Source: Gammaproteobacteria bacterium (GTDB taxonomy: Bacteria; Pseudomonadota; Gammaproteobacteria; Pseudomonadales; Azotimanducaceae). From it: 64,000 bases of DNA. Position numbers and translations under genes: made by a program. Location of the stretch: positions 1 through 64,000 of the forward strand of contig JAJFKA010000027.1 of the NCBI GenBank assembly GCA_021773555.1, written 5' to 3'. The notes beneath the pieces were generated by a model, which worked only from the letters and a program-made list of their open reading frames with translations, made no database searches and was not told the DNA's origin. Positions 44,783-54,100 of this stretch are shown here, piece after piece (positions within the stretch are counted from its first letter, which is position 1; every line of letters starts with the position of its first letter).

Positions 44783-45544
44783 TCACGCCTGCTCAACCTT
44801 GTGCACGTTTTTCCAGATCATATCGGGGAACCAGCGACGCATGCGCCAGATTGTACGTGTGGATTTTCCCGGAAACACAAAAAGTTCCCCCCGGTCCAGT
44901 CCGAGATCAATCGCTGCAAGCACCTCGTCCGGTTCGATAGGATCGCCCTGATCGAAAACCTTTGGCCAGACTGTTTGCCTGGCCTGGTCCAACAGCGGTG
45001 TGCGCACCGGCGGTGGGCAGACACAAACAATTTTGACATTGCTGTCCCGGTGTTCGTGATATAGCACTTCGGTAAAGGCAACAACAGCAAACTTCGAAGC
45101 GTCATAAGCTGCCATGTATATAGTTGGCAGCCAACCGGCGATCGACGCGAAGTTGACCAGTTCGCCCTGGTTGCGTTCAAGCAGTTTCGGCATAACCGCC
45201 TTGCTGACGTTGACCACGCCACTGTAGTTAATCGCCATCACTCGATGAAATATTTCGACGTCCTGATCAATGATTTTTCCAAGCGGCATGATTGCCGCAG
45301 CATTGTAAACCCGTTTGATCGGTCCGAGTTTAGCCTCGGTTTCCTCAACAACCTCGATTACCGCTTGATAATCCGTTACATCTGTCTGAAAAGTGCGGAT
45401 ATTTTGATGGTTTTCGGCTGTTTCGAGTAAACCTGCCTCATTAACATCGATTGCAGCCACCGCGTAGCCCTGTTCAGCCATATTTCGGGCGGCGAGCCTG
45501 CCCATACCACTGGCAGCGCCGGTAATCAGAATGGATTCCTCCAT
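44783..45544 (-). CDS. Short-chain dehydrogenase/reductase
   Basis: 253 residues with AAGGAG upstream. Cofactor motif ILITGAASGMGRLAAR; Asp in AAIDVNEAG suggests NAD(H); NAAAIMPLGK stands in for the usual NNAG; the catalytic Ser is in FASIAGWLP, and Tyr and Lys in AAYDASK. The C-terminal region (VFPGKSTRTIWRMRRWFPDMIWK) is basic and aromatic-rich, perhaps membrane-touching. Substrate unknown. It is convergent with rlmA, 5 bp apart. Confidence 0.9.
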   Translation of the reverse strand: MEESILITGAASGMGRLAARNMAEQGYAVAAIDVNEAGLLETAENHQNIRTFQTDVTDYQAVIEVVEETEAKLGPIKRVYNAAAIMPLGKIIDQDVEIFHRVMAINYSGVVNVSKAVMPKLLERNQGELVNFASIAGWLPTIYMAAYDASKFAVVAFTEVLYHEHRDSNVKIVCVCPPPVRTPLLDQARQTVWPKVFDQGDPIEPDEVLAAIDLGLDRGELFVFPGKSTRTIWRMRRWFPDMIWKNVHKVEQA

Positions 45545-45661
45545 AATGTGCTCCTTGATGATGTGTCACCCATCCCCTCCAACTGTTCAGTGCAAATAAT
45601 GGAATAACAGGTGGAATACAAGATACCATAGGTTGCCATTTGTCTCGTTTGGAGTCACCGC

Positions 45662-46498
45662 ATGTCACGTGTCATTTTGATGTTGGGTTTTATTGTACTC
45701 ACCAGTTGCTCGACGTTACGGGACTCGAGTTCGCCATCGCCCGCGCTGTACGTATTTGATTGTGGAAAATTGTACTTCAGTGATGTTACGAGCTTTGGCC
45801 TGACGAACCAGGAGACTGCCGTGCGGGATTTGTTCGTACCCTGCTATCTGATCCGGCACAAGGACGGCATGTTGTTCTGGGATGCCGGTTTGTCCCTGGA
45901 TGTGGTAGGTCAGGGTGATGTGGCACTACAACCCGGTACGACTATGTCCTACGACCGATCGGTGCTCGATCAACTGGGCGATCTGGGGGTCCAGCCTTCC
46001 GATGTCGACTTCATCGCGCTTTCTCATATGCATTTCGATCATGCCGGGGCAGCTAACGCTTTTACGGGAGCCACGCTGCTCATTCAAAAAACCGAGTACG
46101 AGGCGGCGTTTACCCCTGCGGACGAAAATCCTATATTTGATCCTTCGCTCTACAGTGAACTGGCCAACAATGAAACCAGGCTGCTGAACGGCGATCATGA
46201 CGTATTTGGCGATGGCAGCGTGCGTATTCTTAGCGCCCCCGGACATACGCCCGGGCATCAGGTGCTGTTTCTGGATCTGGACGATTACGGTCCGCTCGTG
46301 CTGTCAGGTGACCTCTATCATTTTCGGGCCAGTCGCACTCTGCGCCGCACGCCGGAATTTAATACCGATGCAATGCAAACCCTCAAGTCCATGGACAAAA
46401 TTGAGGCGTTTCTAAAGCAATCGGGTGCGACTCTGTGGATTGAGCATGACAAAGCGCTTGCCGATACGCTTGAATTGGCGCCTGCGTTCTACAAATAA
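45662..46498 (+). CDS. Metallo-beta-lactamase fold lipoprotein (AHL-lactonase-like)
   Basis: 278 residues with GGAG upstream. A lipobox (MLGFIVLTSCSTL) predicts a membrane-anchored lipoprotein. The metal motif HMHFDHAG is followed by GHTPGHQVLF, the bridging Asp in VLSGDLYHF and the late IEHDKAL. The layout (PCYLIRHKDGMLFWDAGLS) matches the N-acyl-homoserine lactonase/AttM-like branch. It may hydrolyse lactones or esters in the periplasm; quorum quenching is only a possibility. Confidence 0.88.
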   Translation: MSRVILMLGFIVLTSCSTLRDSSSPSPALYVFDCGKLYFSDVTSFGLTNQETAVRDLFVPCYLIRHKDGMLFWDAGLSLDVVGQGDVALQPGTTMSYDRSVLDQLGDLGVQPSDVDFIALSHMHFDHAGAANAFTGATLLIQKTEYEAAFTPADENPIFDPSLYSELANNETRLLNGDHDVFGDGSVRILSAPGHTPGHQVLFLDLDDYGPLVLSGDLYHFRASRTLRRTPEFNTDAMQTLKSMDKIEAFLKQSGATLWIEHDKALADTLELAPAFYK

Positions 46499-46509
46499 CT
46501 TATCGCGGG

Positions 46510-48120
46510 CTAGGATCTTGCGACGCTGGAATCAAGCTGCTGGCTGGCTAGATATTCATCGTAGGTACCGGGAAAATCCACAAGCTTGTGCGATTTGATC
46601 TCGATAATCCGATTGGCGAGTGATGAAACAAACTCACGGTCGTGGCTGACAAAAATCAAGGTGCCTTCGTAGTGCTCCAGAGCCAGATTGAGTGATTCGA
46701 TGGATTCCATATCAAGGTGGTTTGTGGGTTCATCGAGAATCATCACGTTGGTTTCCTGCATCACCAGCTTGCCGAACAACAGTCGATTCTTTTCCCCGCC
46801 GGAACAAACCCGAACAGGTTTGCTGAAGTCCTCAGTGGAGAACAGCAATCGCCCCAGGGTTGCGCGAACGATCTGGTCATCGTGGCCCGGCTTTCGCCAC
46901 AAGCTCATCCAGTCAAACAGGGTTGTATCGTGATTGAAAACGGCACTGCTATCCTGCGGGCAGTATCCCAGCGTTGCATTTTCGGACCACTTGATGGTGC
47001 CCTTGTTAGCCGTTATGTCGTTCATCAGGCAGCGCAGGAAGGTGGTTTTGCCGACGCCATTTTCCCCGATGACTGCCAGACGTGTCCCTGCATTCAGAAT
47101 AAGGTTGCCCCCCGAAAATAAAACCTCCGAGTCATATCCGTGCTCCAGATCCTCGATAACTGCTGCCTGGCGATGCAGCTTTTTTTCCTGGGTAAAACGA
47201 ATATACGGGCTGACCCGACTCGAGGGTTTAATGTCCGCCAGTTCAATTTTCTCGATCTGCCTTGCACGGGAGGTTGCCTGCTTTGCCTTCGACGCATTCG
47301 CAGAAAATCGACTGACAAATTGTTGCAGTTCAACAATCTGCGCTTTTTTCTTGGCATTTTGTGACTGCAGTCGCTCCCGTGCCTGGGTCGACGCGATCAT
47401 AAAATCGTCGTAATTTCCCGGATAGACGCGCAATTCGCCATAGTCGATATCTGCCATATGGGTACACACGGCATTCAGGAAATGCCGGTCATGGGAAATA
47501 ATGACCATTGTGCTGTCGCGTTCGTTCAACACATTTTCCAGCCAGCGAATGGTGTTGATGTCCAGATTATTGGTCGGCTCATCCAGCAACAAGATTTCCG
47601 GATCTGAGAACAATGCCTGTGCAAGCAGCACACGTAATTTCCATCCGGGAGCGATTTCGCTCATGGGACCAAAGTGCAGTGCCTGGTCAATCCCGGCACC
47701 CATTAATATTTCACCTGCACGGCTTTCGGCGCTATATCCATCCATCTCGGCAAACTGGATTTCGAGGTCAGCAACCTTCATGCCGTCTTCCTCAGATATT
47801 TCCGCGAGTCCGTAGATTCGATCCCGCTCCTGTTTTATGGCGAACAGTTCTGCATGACCCATGATCACCGTGTCGATGACCGTGTGATTTTCGAATGCAA
47901 ACTGATCCTGACTCAGTTCTCCGATCCGCTCATTCGGACTGATGGAAACATTTCCGGATGTTGGCTGCAGATGGCCGTTAAGAATGTTCATAAACGTGGA
48001 CTTGCCACTGCCATTGGCGCCGATGAGGCCGTATCGATTACCCTCCCCAAATTTGACTGAGATATTCTCGAATAATGGCTTGGCACCGAATTGCATGGTG
48101 ATGTTGGCGGTGGTAATCAC
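46510..48120 (-). CDS. ABC-F family ATPase (YbiT-like ribosome-associated protein)
   Basis: 536 residues starting at a GTG. Two fused ATPase domains without membrane spans: Walker [10 protein letters not shown] and GENGVGKTT; Walker [14 protein letters not shown] and [12 protein letters not shown]; signatures [14 protein letters not shown] (degenerate, with W in place of the canonical SGG as in YbiT) and [12 protein letters not shown]. The linker between the domains is long and basic ([37 protein letters not shown]), as in ABC-F factors that enter the ribosomal E site. It probably modulates translation or relieves stalled ribosomes. Confidence 0.94.
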   Translation of the reverse strand: MITTANITMQFGAKPLFENISVKFGEGNRYGLIGANGSGKSTFMNILNGHLQPTSGNVSISPNERIGELSQDQFAFENHTVIDTVIMGHAELFAIKQERDRIYGLAEISEEDGMKVADLEIQFAEMDGYSAESRAGEILMGAGIDQALHFGPMSEIAPGWKLRVLLAQALFSDPEILLLDEPTNNLDINTIRWLENVLNERDSTMVIISHDRHFLNAVCTHMADIDYGELRVYPGNYDDFMIASTQARERLQSQNAKKKAQIVELQQFVSRFSANASKAKQATSRARQIEKIELADIKPSSRVSPYIRFTQEKKLHRQAAVIEDLEHGYDSEVLFSGGNLILNAGTRLAVIGENGVGKTTFLRCLMNDITANKGTIKWSENATLGYCPQDSSAVFNHDTTLFDWMSLWRKPGHDDQIVRATLGRLLFSTEDFSKPVRVCSGGEKNRLLFGKLVMQETNVMILDEPTNHLDMESIESLNLALEHYEGTLIFVSHDREFVSSLANRIIEIKSHKLVDFPGTYDEYLASQQLDSSVARS

Positions 48121-48321
48121 AATGGTTCCTGAAGGTTAAGCGATAAAGCGAGGACAATGAGTTTGCTGCACCGCATTGGGCGCTGGCGCACTATAGAGAT
48201 TTGTGAACGATTCGTCGAGTAAAAAAAGGCGAACTGCTAAAGGATTCTCCGGGTGCCTGCTTTTCTCCGCAGCCAAAAGTCACTAGTATGGGACACCAAA
48301 TTTTTTAATCGAGAACATGTT

Positions 48322-49203
48322 ATGCCTATCACGTTGGAAGAAGTAAATCAGATCGTCGGCCAGGAATCAGAAGAAGCACCAGGTGGTTACACAGACCGCG
48401 ATTCGCTGCTGTACGCGGTCGCCGTGGGCATGGGACGGGATCCTTTGGATGCAAAGGAGCTTGAGTACGTTTGCGAGACGGTTGGTAGTCGCGTTTTACC
48501 GACCGCGTCCACAGTGATAACCAGGACTAAAAAACCCGGTGGTGGCGGCGGACTCGGCGCGGTCATGGCCAAGATGAATTTTGCCCTGATGTTGCACGGC
48601 GAGCAGCGGTTGCAGATTCATCAGGTTATCCCTGCGGCCGCAGAGACGCTGGTCAGCAACAAGACTACCGGGGTCTATGACAAGGGAGAAGGCAGGGGTG
48701 CACTAGTAACCAGTGAAACACTGGTTAAACTCAGCGATGGTTCGCCGCTGTTTACGCTGGGATCTACATTGTTTTTCAGGGGTGATGGGGGCTTTGGCGG
48801 CAAGGCTGACGGTGCGCCGGTACCCCATGTGCTACCCGAGCGCGAACCTGATGCGGTTTGTGAAATGCCTGGCAGGGTCGATCAGGCCATGGTTTATGCC
48901 TTGTGTGGAGATCGCAATCCGCTGCATCGGGATCCTGAGTTTGCTAAAAAGGCAGGGTTTGACGTACCAATCCTGCATGGTTTGTGTTCCTACGGCATCG
49001 CCTGCCATGCGGTGGTTAAAACCATGTTGGACTACGACCAGACCCAGATGACAGGCTTCGATGTGCGCTTTTCATCCCCGGTTTTTCCGGGAGAGACCCA
49101 GGTAGTGGAGATGTGGAAGGATGACAAGGTCATCAGCTTCAGGGTCCGATTGAAGGAGCGAAATGTTGTCTCCATCAACAACGGAAAATGCACTATCCGC
49201 TAG
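48322..49203 (+). CDS. MaoC-like acyl-CoA hydratase
   Basis: About 293 residues from the ATG at 48322; a longer frame from 48253 has no family-like front. It is a double hot-dog protein. The N-terminal half shows SLLYAVAVGMGRDPLDAKELEYVCE and MLHGEQRLQIHQVIP. The C-terminal half carries the hydratase-2 motif QAMVYALCGDRNPLHRDPEFAKKAGFDVPILHGLC, with the catalytic Asp and His. This matches (R)-specific enoyl-CoA hydratases of fatty-acid or steroid side-chain oxidation (peroxisomal MFE-2 hydratase type). Confidence 0.93.
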   Translation: MPITLEEVNQIVGQESEEAPGGYTDRDSLLYAVAVGMGRDPLDAKELEYVCETVGSRVLPTASTVITRTKKPGGGGGLGAVMAKMNFALMLHGEQRLQIHQVIPAAAETLVSNKTTGVYDKGEGRGALVTSETLVKLSDGSPLFTLGSTLFFRGDGGFGGKADGAPVPHVLPEREPDAVCEMPGRVDQAMVYALCGDRNPLHRDPEFAKKAGFDVPILHGLCSYGIACHAVVKTMLDYDQTQMTGFDVRFSSPVFPGETQVVEMWKDDKVISFRVRLKERNVVSINNGKCTIR

Positions 49204-49220
49204 CCGGGCTCGCACGGACT

Positions 49221-49967
49221 TCACCCTTTGAGCGTATCGTCGAAGAAAGCGAGGACCTTGGTCCAGGCATCCTCGCTTTGTTCGTGTCGGTAACGTTCCG
49301 GCGTTGGAAAGTTCTGGAAGGCGTGTCCGGCACCATCGTAGCGATGGAAGGTGTGGGTAACCCTGGCCGCGGTTAAGGCAGCACTATAGTCGTCGACATC
49401 CCCGGGGCCGGGATTCTTATCGTCATTGCCGAAGAATCCCGCCATCGGGCATCGGATATTGGCCGCCAGTTCGATTAAAGGCGGATTGCCTTCACCCAGG
49501 GGCAGTTTTACGCGTCCTCCGTAGAAAATTGCGCAGGCCGCCAGAGACTCAATATGAGACGCCGCTAACCAGGCTACCCGGCCTCCCCAACAGTGACCGG
49601 CAACGCCGATTCGCTGCGCATCGACAGTCTCCTTATGGCTAAGTAAATCAAAAGTTGCCCGGAGGTCAGGTACCGTCCAGTCGTCTCTGAATTCTCGTGC
49701 CTTGGTTGTCATCTCCTCATCTTTGGGCCACCAGTGGAAGATAAAGGGAACGGCGACATAGTATCCGTGTGCGGCGAATCTCTCGGCCGTGCGCAGCGTA
49801 AATTCGTCATTCTCGATACCAGTGTGACCAACAGGAATGTGCTGAGCGAGGATCAGCCCGGGATGTGGACCTTCTCCGTCAGGTTCGAAGATAAATACTT
49901 CCATGGGACTCGAGAGCACGGTGACAGTTTCTATCCGGTATGGCCGGGGCGATTGGGTTACGGGCAT
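49221..49967 (-). CDS. Dienelactone hydrolase family protein
   Basis: 248 residues of the alpha/beta hydrolase fold. The nucleophile is the Cys of GHCWGGRVAWLAA, which fits the dienelactone hydrolase GxCxGG elbow. FGNDDKNPGPGDVDD probably provides the Asp and YDGAGHAFQNF the His. The N-terminal segment (MEVFIFEPDGEGPHPGLILAQ) is standard for the family. A cytoplasmic ester or lactone hydrolase; substrate unknown. Confidence 0.9.
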   Translation of the reverse strand: MPVTQSPRPYRIETVTVLSSPMEVFIFEPDGEGPHPGLILAQHIPVGHTGIENDEFTLRTAERFAAHGYYVAVPFIFHWWPKDEEMTTKAREFRDDWTVPDLRATFDLLSHKETVDAQRIGVAGHCWGGRVAWLAASHIESLAACAIFYGGRVKLPLGEGNPPLIELAANIRCPMAGFFGNDDKNPGPGDVDDYSAALTAARVTHTFHRYDGAGHAFQNFPTPERYRHEQSEDAWTKVLAFFDDTLKG

Positions 49968-50006
49968 TGGATGCTCACTCGATAATGAGATGGAGAGGTG
50001 ATGATG

Positions 50007-51095
50007 TCATGGTCGAATCTCGTAAAATGCATTAAATATATCACCCTCGTAATCGATGGTGCGGAAACGGGAGAATCCAGCCGCGCCGGTCATCTCCCGT
50101 GCTTTTTGTTCGTGAAATCCCAGTGTACCCAGACCAGCACCGCCGGGCACGGAGAGACCCGCCGACATACAGACCATCACGGAAAAAGAATAGGCAAGGG
50201 TCGCGGTGGGATTTTCACGCAGGTTTTCGGCGAAGCTCGGCCGACCTTTGATATCTGCACAGAGCCATGTGCCATCGGTTTTTAATGATTGCCTGATGGC
50301 GTCGATCAGCAGCGCCGGATGGGTTGAATCGTGGACCACATCGAAGGTGGTAATAAAGTCGATGCTGCTGTCTTCCGGTAGTGGATTGTCGATGGCATTG
50401 GCCAATCGGACATTATTGATTCCGGCATTCTGGATGTTAGTTCTCGCCCGGCCCAGCGCATTCAGGGAAATGTCATATCCGGTAAACTCGCTGTTTGGAA
50501 ATGCCTTTGCCATAGCGATAGTTGACGTGGCTGCACCACAGCCGACATCGGCGACGCGGGCACCGTGTTCAAGCTTCTCGATTACCTGATCCAGGGCAGG
50601 TAACAGTCTTGGTACCAGATAGCTCGACTGGAATTTTTTGCTCATCCTTTCAATGCCGCAGGCACAGTTCTCGCCTTTATCATCAAAACTCTGGCCGATG
50701 CCCGACCTGAACGCGCCTGGTAAGGTGTCGACGGTTTCAAACATGGCCACCACGGACTGCAACATGCCCCCAAGGTACGCCGGATGATCCGGTTCTGCCA
50801 GGACCAGTCGGGCCTCCGGCGAGAGATAAAAACTATCAGTTTCTTCCGTATACTCGATCTGGCCAATGCAGGCCTGCTGGTAAAGCCATTCGCGTACCCA
50901 GCGCTCAGAGAGATTAGTTTTTTGCGCCAGGGATTCGCTGTTCGCTGGTCCGATTTGAGCGAGCGCGGTATACAAGCCCAGTTGTTCGCCGACGAAAGAC
51001 AATGCGCAGTTAAGTCCACCGACTACGCTACCGGAAACGTTCTTTGAAAATTTTTGTAGTTGAGCCGGGTCTACTCGCTGGCTGACGTCTGACAT
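50007..51095 (-). CDS. SAM-dependent methyltransferase with winged-helix N-terminus
   Basis: 362 residues from the ATG at 51095, with CAGGAG upstream; the frame is open to 51296 but the front is not protein-like. An N-terminal dimerisation/winged-helix part (LGLYTALAQIGPANSESLAQKTNLSERWVREWLYQQACIG) precedes a class I methyltransferase fold (ARVADVGCGAATSTIAMAKAFP, FTGYDISLNALGRAR, IDFITTFDVVHDSTHP). This two-part layout resembles Rv2258c-type and O-methyltransferase-like proteins; the acceptor is unknown. It lies 55 bp downstream of the giant cytochrome gene on the same strand. Confidence 0.9.
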   Translation of the reverse strand: MSDVSQRVDPAQLQKFSKNVSGSVVGGLNCALSFVGEQLGLYTALAQIGPANSESLAQKTNLSERWVREWLYQQACIGQIEYTEETDSFYLSPEARLVLAEPDHPAYLGGMLQSVVAMFETVDTLPGAFRSGIGQSFDDKGENCACGIERMSKKFQSSYLVPRLLPALDQVIEKLEHGARVADVGCGAATSTIAMAKAFPNSEFTGYDISLNALGRARTNIQNAGINNVRLANAIDNPLPEDSSIDFITTFDVVHDSTHPALLIDAIRQSLKTDGTWLCADIKGRPSFAENLRENPTATLAYSFSVMVCMSAGLSVPGGAGLGTLGFHEQKAREMTGAAGFSRFRTIDYEGDIFNAFYEIRP

Positions 51096-51150
51096 TGTTA
51101 CTGCTCCTGATATTGTGCATGGGTGTATGAATTGGCTGTGAAGGGTTGAG

Positions 51151-54100
51151 TTAGTCCATGAAGATGAGGAACTCGTTGCTGAGTAGTCCGTCAGGGGTTT
51201 GCACCTGCAGCAGATGCATACCCTGGGACGTATCGACCTGTCCAAAATTGATGCGTATCTGGTCCTTATAGCAGTTGGGCAGCGTTTCCGCGCCACGACA
51301 ACTCACCTCGGCCTGGATGAATCGACCGTCAAGCAAAACCCTGGCCCCGGGAAAAATGTGCCGTCCATTCAGCTGCACCGGGTTGTCCGCGGGCAATCTG
51401 GGAAACTTGTGCATGACAAGCGGGAAATCTACGGGTGACCAAAGCGCGGGCTGAAGATCAGCGTTTGGTCCGAGTCGGCCGGTGAAAGTGATCAACAGGT
51501 TTCCTGCAACAGCCTGGTCGAACAGGGCACTCCGCGTAAACTTGTCCTGCGTGGCAATGTTAATGTAGGTACCCTGCAAAAATGCCAGTGAGACGGGTGA
51601 TTGTTCACCACCCAGACCTTCACCCTGCAGCCGTATGGTTCCGTTCGACGCAGCCTGTTCGAGGGCGATCAGCAGTTTCTCGGACTGTGCTCGCCCCGGG
51701 CCCGCAGTCTGCGCATTGAGCGTTAATTGCCGGGCGAATGCGCCGGAATGACCCATACTGCCTTCCAGAAACATTTGCCAGGGGCCGAGGGGTCCAAACC
51801 CGCTGTCAATTCGATTCTGGGACGGATTGGCCTGGGTCCCGAAGGTCAGCCCCCACATGGACAATTCATCAAACCCTTTGCTGGCGTTGAAAGGAATTTC
51901 GTTGCCAGCAGGTCCGACCACGGAAACGAGTTCCCACATATTGATACGACCCTGGGGCAGGATAAGCCAGCGGTCCGGCAGCCCTCGAAATGACGGGGCA
52001 TCCATGCCGGTTCCACTAATGTTGGTGCTGTTCCAGAAAGGCATTTCATGGCAACCCACTCGACCACAGCTTGGCACACCGTTGTTGTGAAAGAATTCTC
52101 GAAATCCCTGTAGGGCGAGCGGTGTTAACTGATCGTCAAAGGGGCGCTCACGAGCTGGTGGGTAAGGCAGGTTTAGCAGGAAGACCGCCATCGCCTCACG
52201 TTCCTTCTCGGACAGCAGACCGGACTGGCCCGAATCATTGGTCGGGCAATCGCTCTGGTCACACATAGTGGAAGCCAGTGCGCCATCCAGCAGGTTTCGA
52301 ATACAACTGGTGGCATCCGTGCAGTTAGGCGCCACGGTTGAGCGAGGGAACTGGCCGTTAATACCACCAAATGGATCACCGGGAACACCGTCCCAGTGAT
52401 ACGGTGCAGTATCACGTAATCCCCGGGTCGGCATGGTCACCCGGGGTGGAATCTGCCGGCATCCCGGAATTTCACATTGCGGACCGCCGAGTACCCACAG
52501 GAGCTGATCGGTATTGCCATCAGGATGACAGCTCTCACAGGAAAATGTCCCTGTGCTGGAGGCGCGGGCATTGTTAAATGCCGCACGACCTGATTTCATC
52601 ATCGGATTGGTTGGATCATCCAGGGTGATTGATGCGGTCAGTGTTGGCGTCGAGGGGAAACGAAGGTCAACGACGGATACCGTGTTTTCCACGGCATTCA
52701 GTACAAAGGCGAGTTCGGCAGCACCGCCCGTGCCAGAGCGCAGCGCGATACCCCGCGGCACCTGACCAACAATGACTTCTCCAAGCACCTTGTCGGTCAT
52801 CGTATCAATGGTGAACAGCTTGTTCGATCCCGCCGCCGTCGCGATTAACAGGGCGTCATCATCGCTGATTGACAGGGCAAAAGGCGTGGCCAGCGCCGCT
52901 TCCGGATCAGGATTTCGGGGCGGCAATGGTTCAAGGTCGATCATCACCGGTCGTGAACAATTGCCACCACAATTCAGTGTCGCGACCTGATTAAGGAAAG
53001 CGCGATTGCCCAGGTCCTTCAATGTATGCTTTTTAGTCCCGGCCCGACCGTTAGCGTCATTTCGCGCTTCGGTCTGGGCAATATAGACCCGGCCAGTTGA
53101 ATCCACGGTGATCCCATACAACAGCGTTCCAATCGTTTCTACCGTATCGATCAGTTGATCAGTGTCGGTATCAAACACGAACAGATCGCGATCAGGCACG
53201 CGACGATCGCGAACTATATCGGCGTCGTAAAACAGCGACAGCACGTTGTTGTTGTCGACCACATGTTCCTGCAAATCAAAGGTGCATTGATCGCCATCTG
53301 GCACACCAAAGCACCCGGCCAGCTCCGTCTGGTTTCCCGATTCGAAAGGGATGACGTAGAGTCGGCCGTCTCGCACGAACACTGCGCGTGGATCCTGCGC
53401 GCCAATTTCCAAAAATCCCTTCACTGATCGAGCCGGAACATCGATGATGGCAATCCGGTTCTCTGAGGAAAGTGCGACGTAGGCTTTTTGGTTGTCGGCA
53501 AAGCTGATCCCAACGGGCTCATCAAAGCGCGTTGATCGAGTTTGCTCATCAAACGCCTGGATTGTCGCTACTACCTGATGTTCTGTCGGACTTTCCCTCA
53601 CGATGTCGATGATGCTGACGGAATCCGAGACGTGGTTGGTGACCCAGACCTCTTTGCCATCGGGTCTCACGGCGATGCCAACCGGGTCTATGCCGACGGG
53701 TATCGTGCTGATGATGTCGTTGGTCCGGGCGTCAATAACAACTACTGTGTCCGCAGGCGTGTTAACCACGTAAAGCCTGTTTCCATCCGGACTGAGGCTG
53801 ATGGGATTTGACTGCGGGCTTGCAAAAATCGGGTGGCCGACCGGTTCCTGAGGAATTATCGTGTTGATCGGGTAGCCGGCCAGCACCAGAAATTCCTCAA
53901 GGTTCCGATAGTTCTGGCCTGGGTTCGGGAAGATTTCTCCACCCTCGTGGGGTGTTTCACCACTGACTTTGTCGAGCAATACCCGGGCGGAATTTTGATC
54001 AAGGTAGTCTTGCAGATCACCGGCTTCGTCGATGACTAAAACGGTTGATGCCGATCCTGCCTGGTGGCAGCTGCTGCACGCTTCACTTAATGTGGCTGCA

